NCBI GenBank assembly: GCA_963971285.1
Contig: OZ020261.1
Location: forward strand, 6,203,983-6,267,982
From: Astropecten irregularis
Taxonomy: Eukaryota; Echinodermata; Asteroidea; Paxillosida; Astropectinidae
Direction: 5' to 3'
Length of the DNA: 64,000 nucleotides
Of this stretch, positions 63,938 to 64,000 are shown piece by piece. Positions within the stretch are counted from its first letter, which is position 1. Each line of letters begins with the position of its first letter. Made by a program: the position numbers and the translations under genes. The notes beneath the pieces are model-generated. The model was not told where the DNA came from, did not search any database, and saw only the letters and a program-made list of their open reading frames with translations.

Positions 63938-64000
63938 GGTGCTGTGGCCTAGTGGTCTGGCATGTCAGACTCAAGTTCTTGTAGTCTATCCACAGATTGT
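63938..64000 (+). mobile_element. tRNA-derived SINE, family 2, cut by the edge
   Basis: GGTGCTGTGGCCTAGTGGTC then TATCCACAGATTGT; only the head is in the window. Confidence 0.75.

Overview
The window comes from an animal nuclear genome: three intron-rich protein-coding genes with GT-AG introns, all on the minus strand, in a dense field of small transposons, SINEs and minisatellites. In transcription order they are PEX19 (C-terminal five exons; 5' end beyond the right edge), BUD13 (complete, six exons, 837 codons) and SIK3 (nine exons, 571 codons from the start; C-terminal exons beyond the left edge). Protein similarity to the human genes and a repeat set rich in TTAA-flanked MITEs, tRNA-derived SINEs and TGTACATG simple sequence point to a marine invertebrate deuterostome. 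An echinoderm is my best guess, from general impression and not from proof.

Layout. 1-9949: eight coding exons of SIK3 (rest of the kinase domain, UBA region, two conserved PKA/14-3-3 type sites) and their introns. 9950-44413: one 34.5-kb SIK3 intron that splits the glycine loop from the VAIK lysine; I see no other gene in it, but it holds more than forty repeat elements. 44414-44578: SIK3 first coding exon. 44579-51262: intergenic DNA with SINEs, TTAA MITEs, an 83-bp minisatellite and one possible divergent exon. 51263-56980: BUD13, whose large exon 2 carries six in-frame copies of a 105-bp (35-residue) [11 protein letters not shown] repeat. 56981-60190: intergenic DNA with three TTAA MITEs, a pair of inverted SINEs and an array of about 14 CCAAT motifs. 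60191-64000: PEX19, ending in a CSIM farnesylation box.

Function. The three genes are not one pathway: SIK3 is an LKB1-activated AMPK-related kinase, BUD13 a subunit of the spliceosomal RES complex, PEX19 the cytosolic receptor and chaperone for peroxisomal membrane proteins. The linkage of BUD13 and SIK3 is notable because both also lie in one cluster on human 11q23.3.

The most unusual content is the mobile DNA. Several different MITE families share TTAA flanks and mostly an AGG...CCT terminus (the Kolobok/T2 pattern), two of them form foldbacks of about 490-500 bp, and neighbouring elements four times abut through one shared TTAA. Two insertions can be dated relative to their hosts because the empty site survives in a second copy of the host repeat inside this window. 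No retroviral, LTR or capsid-bearing element was recognised.
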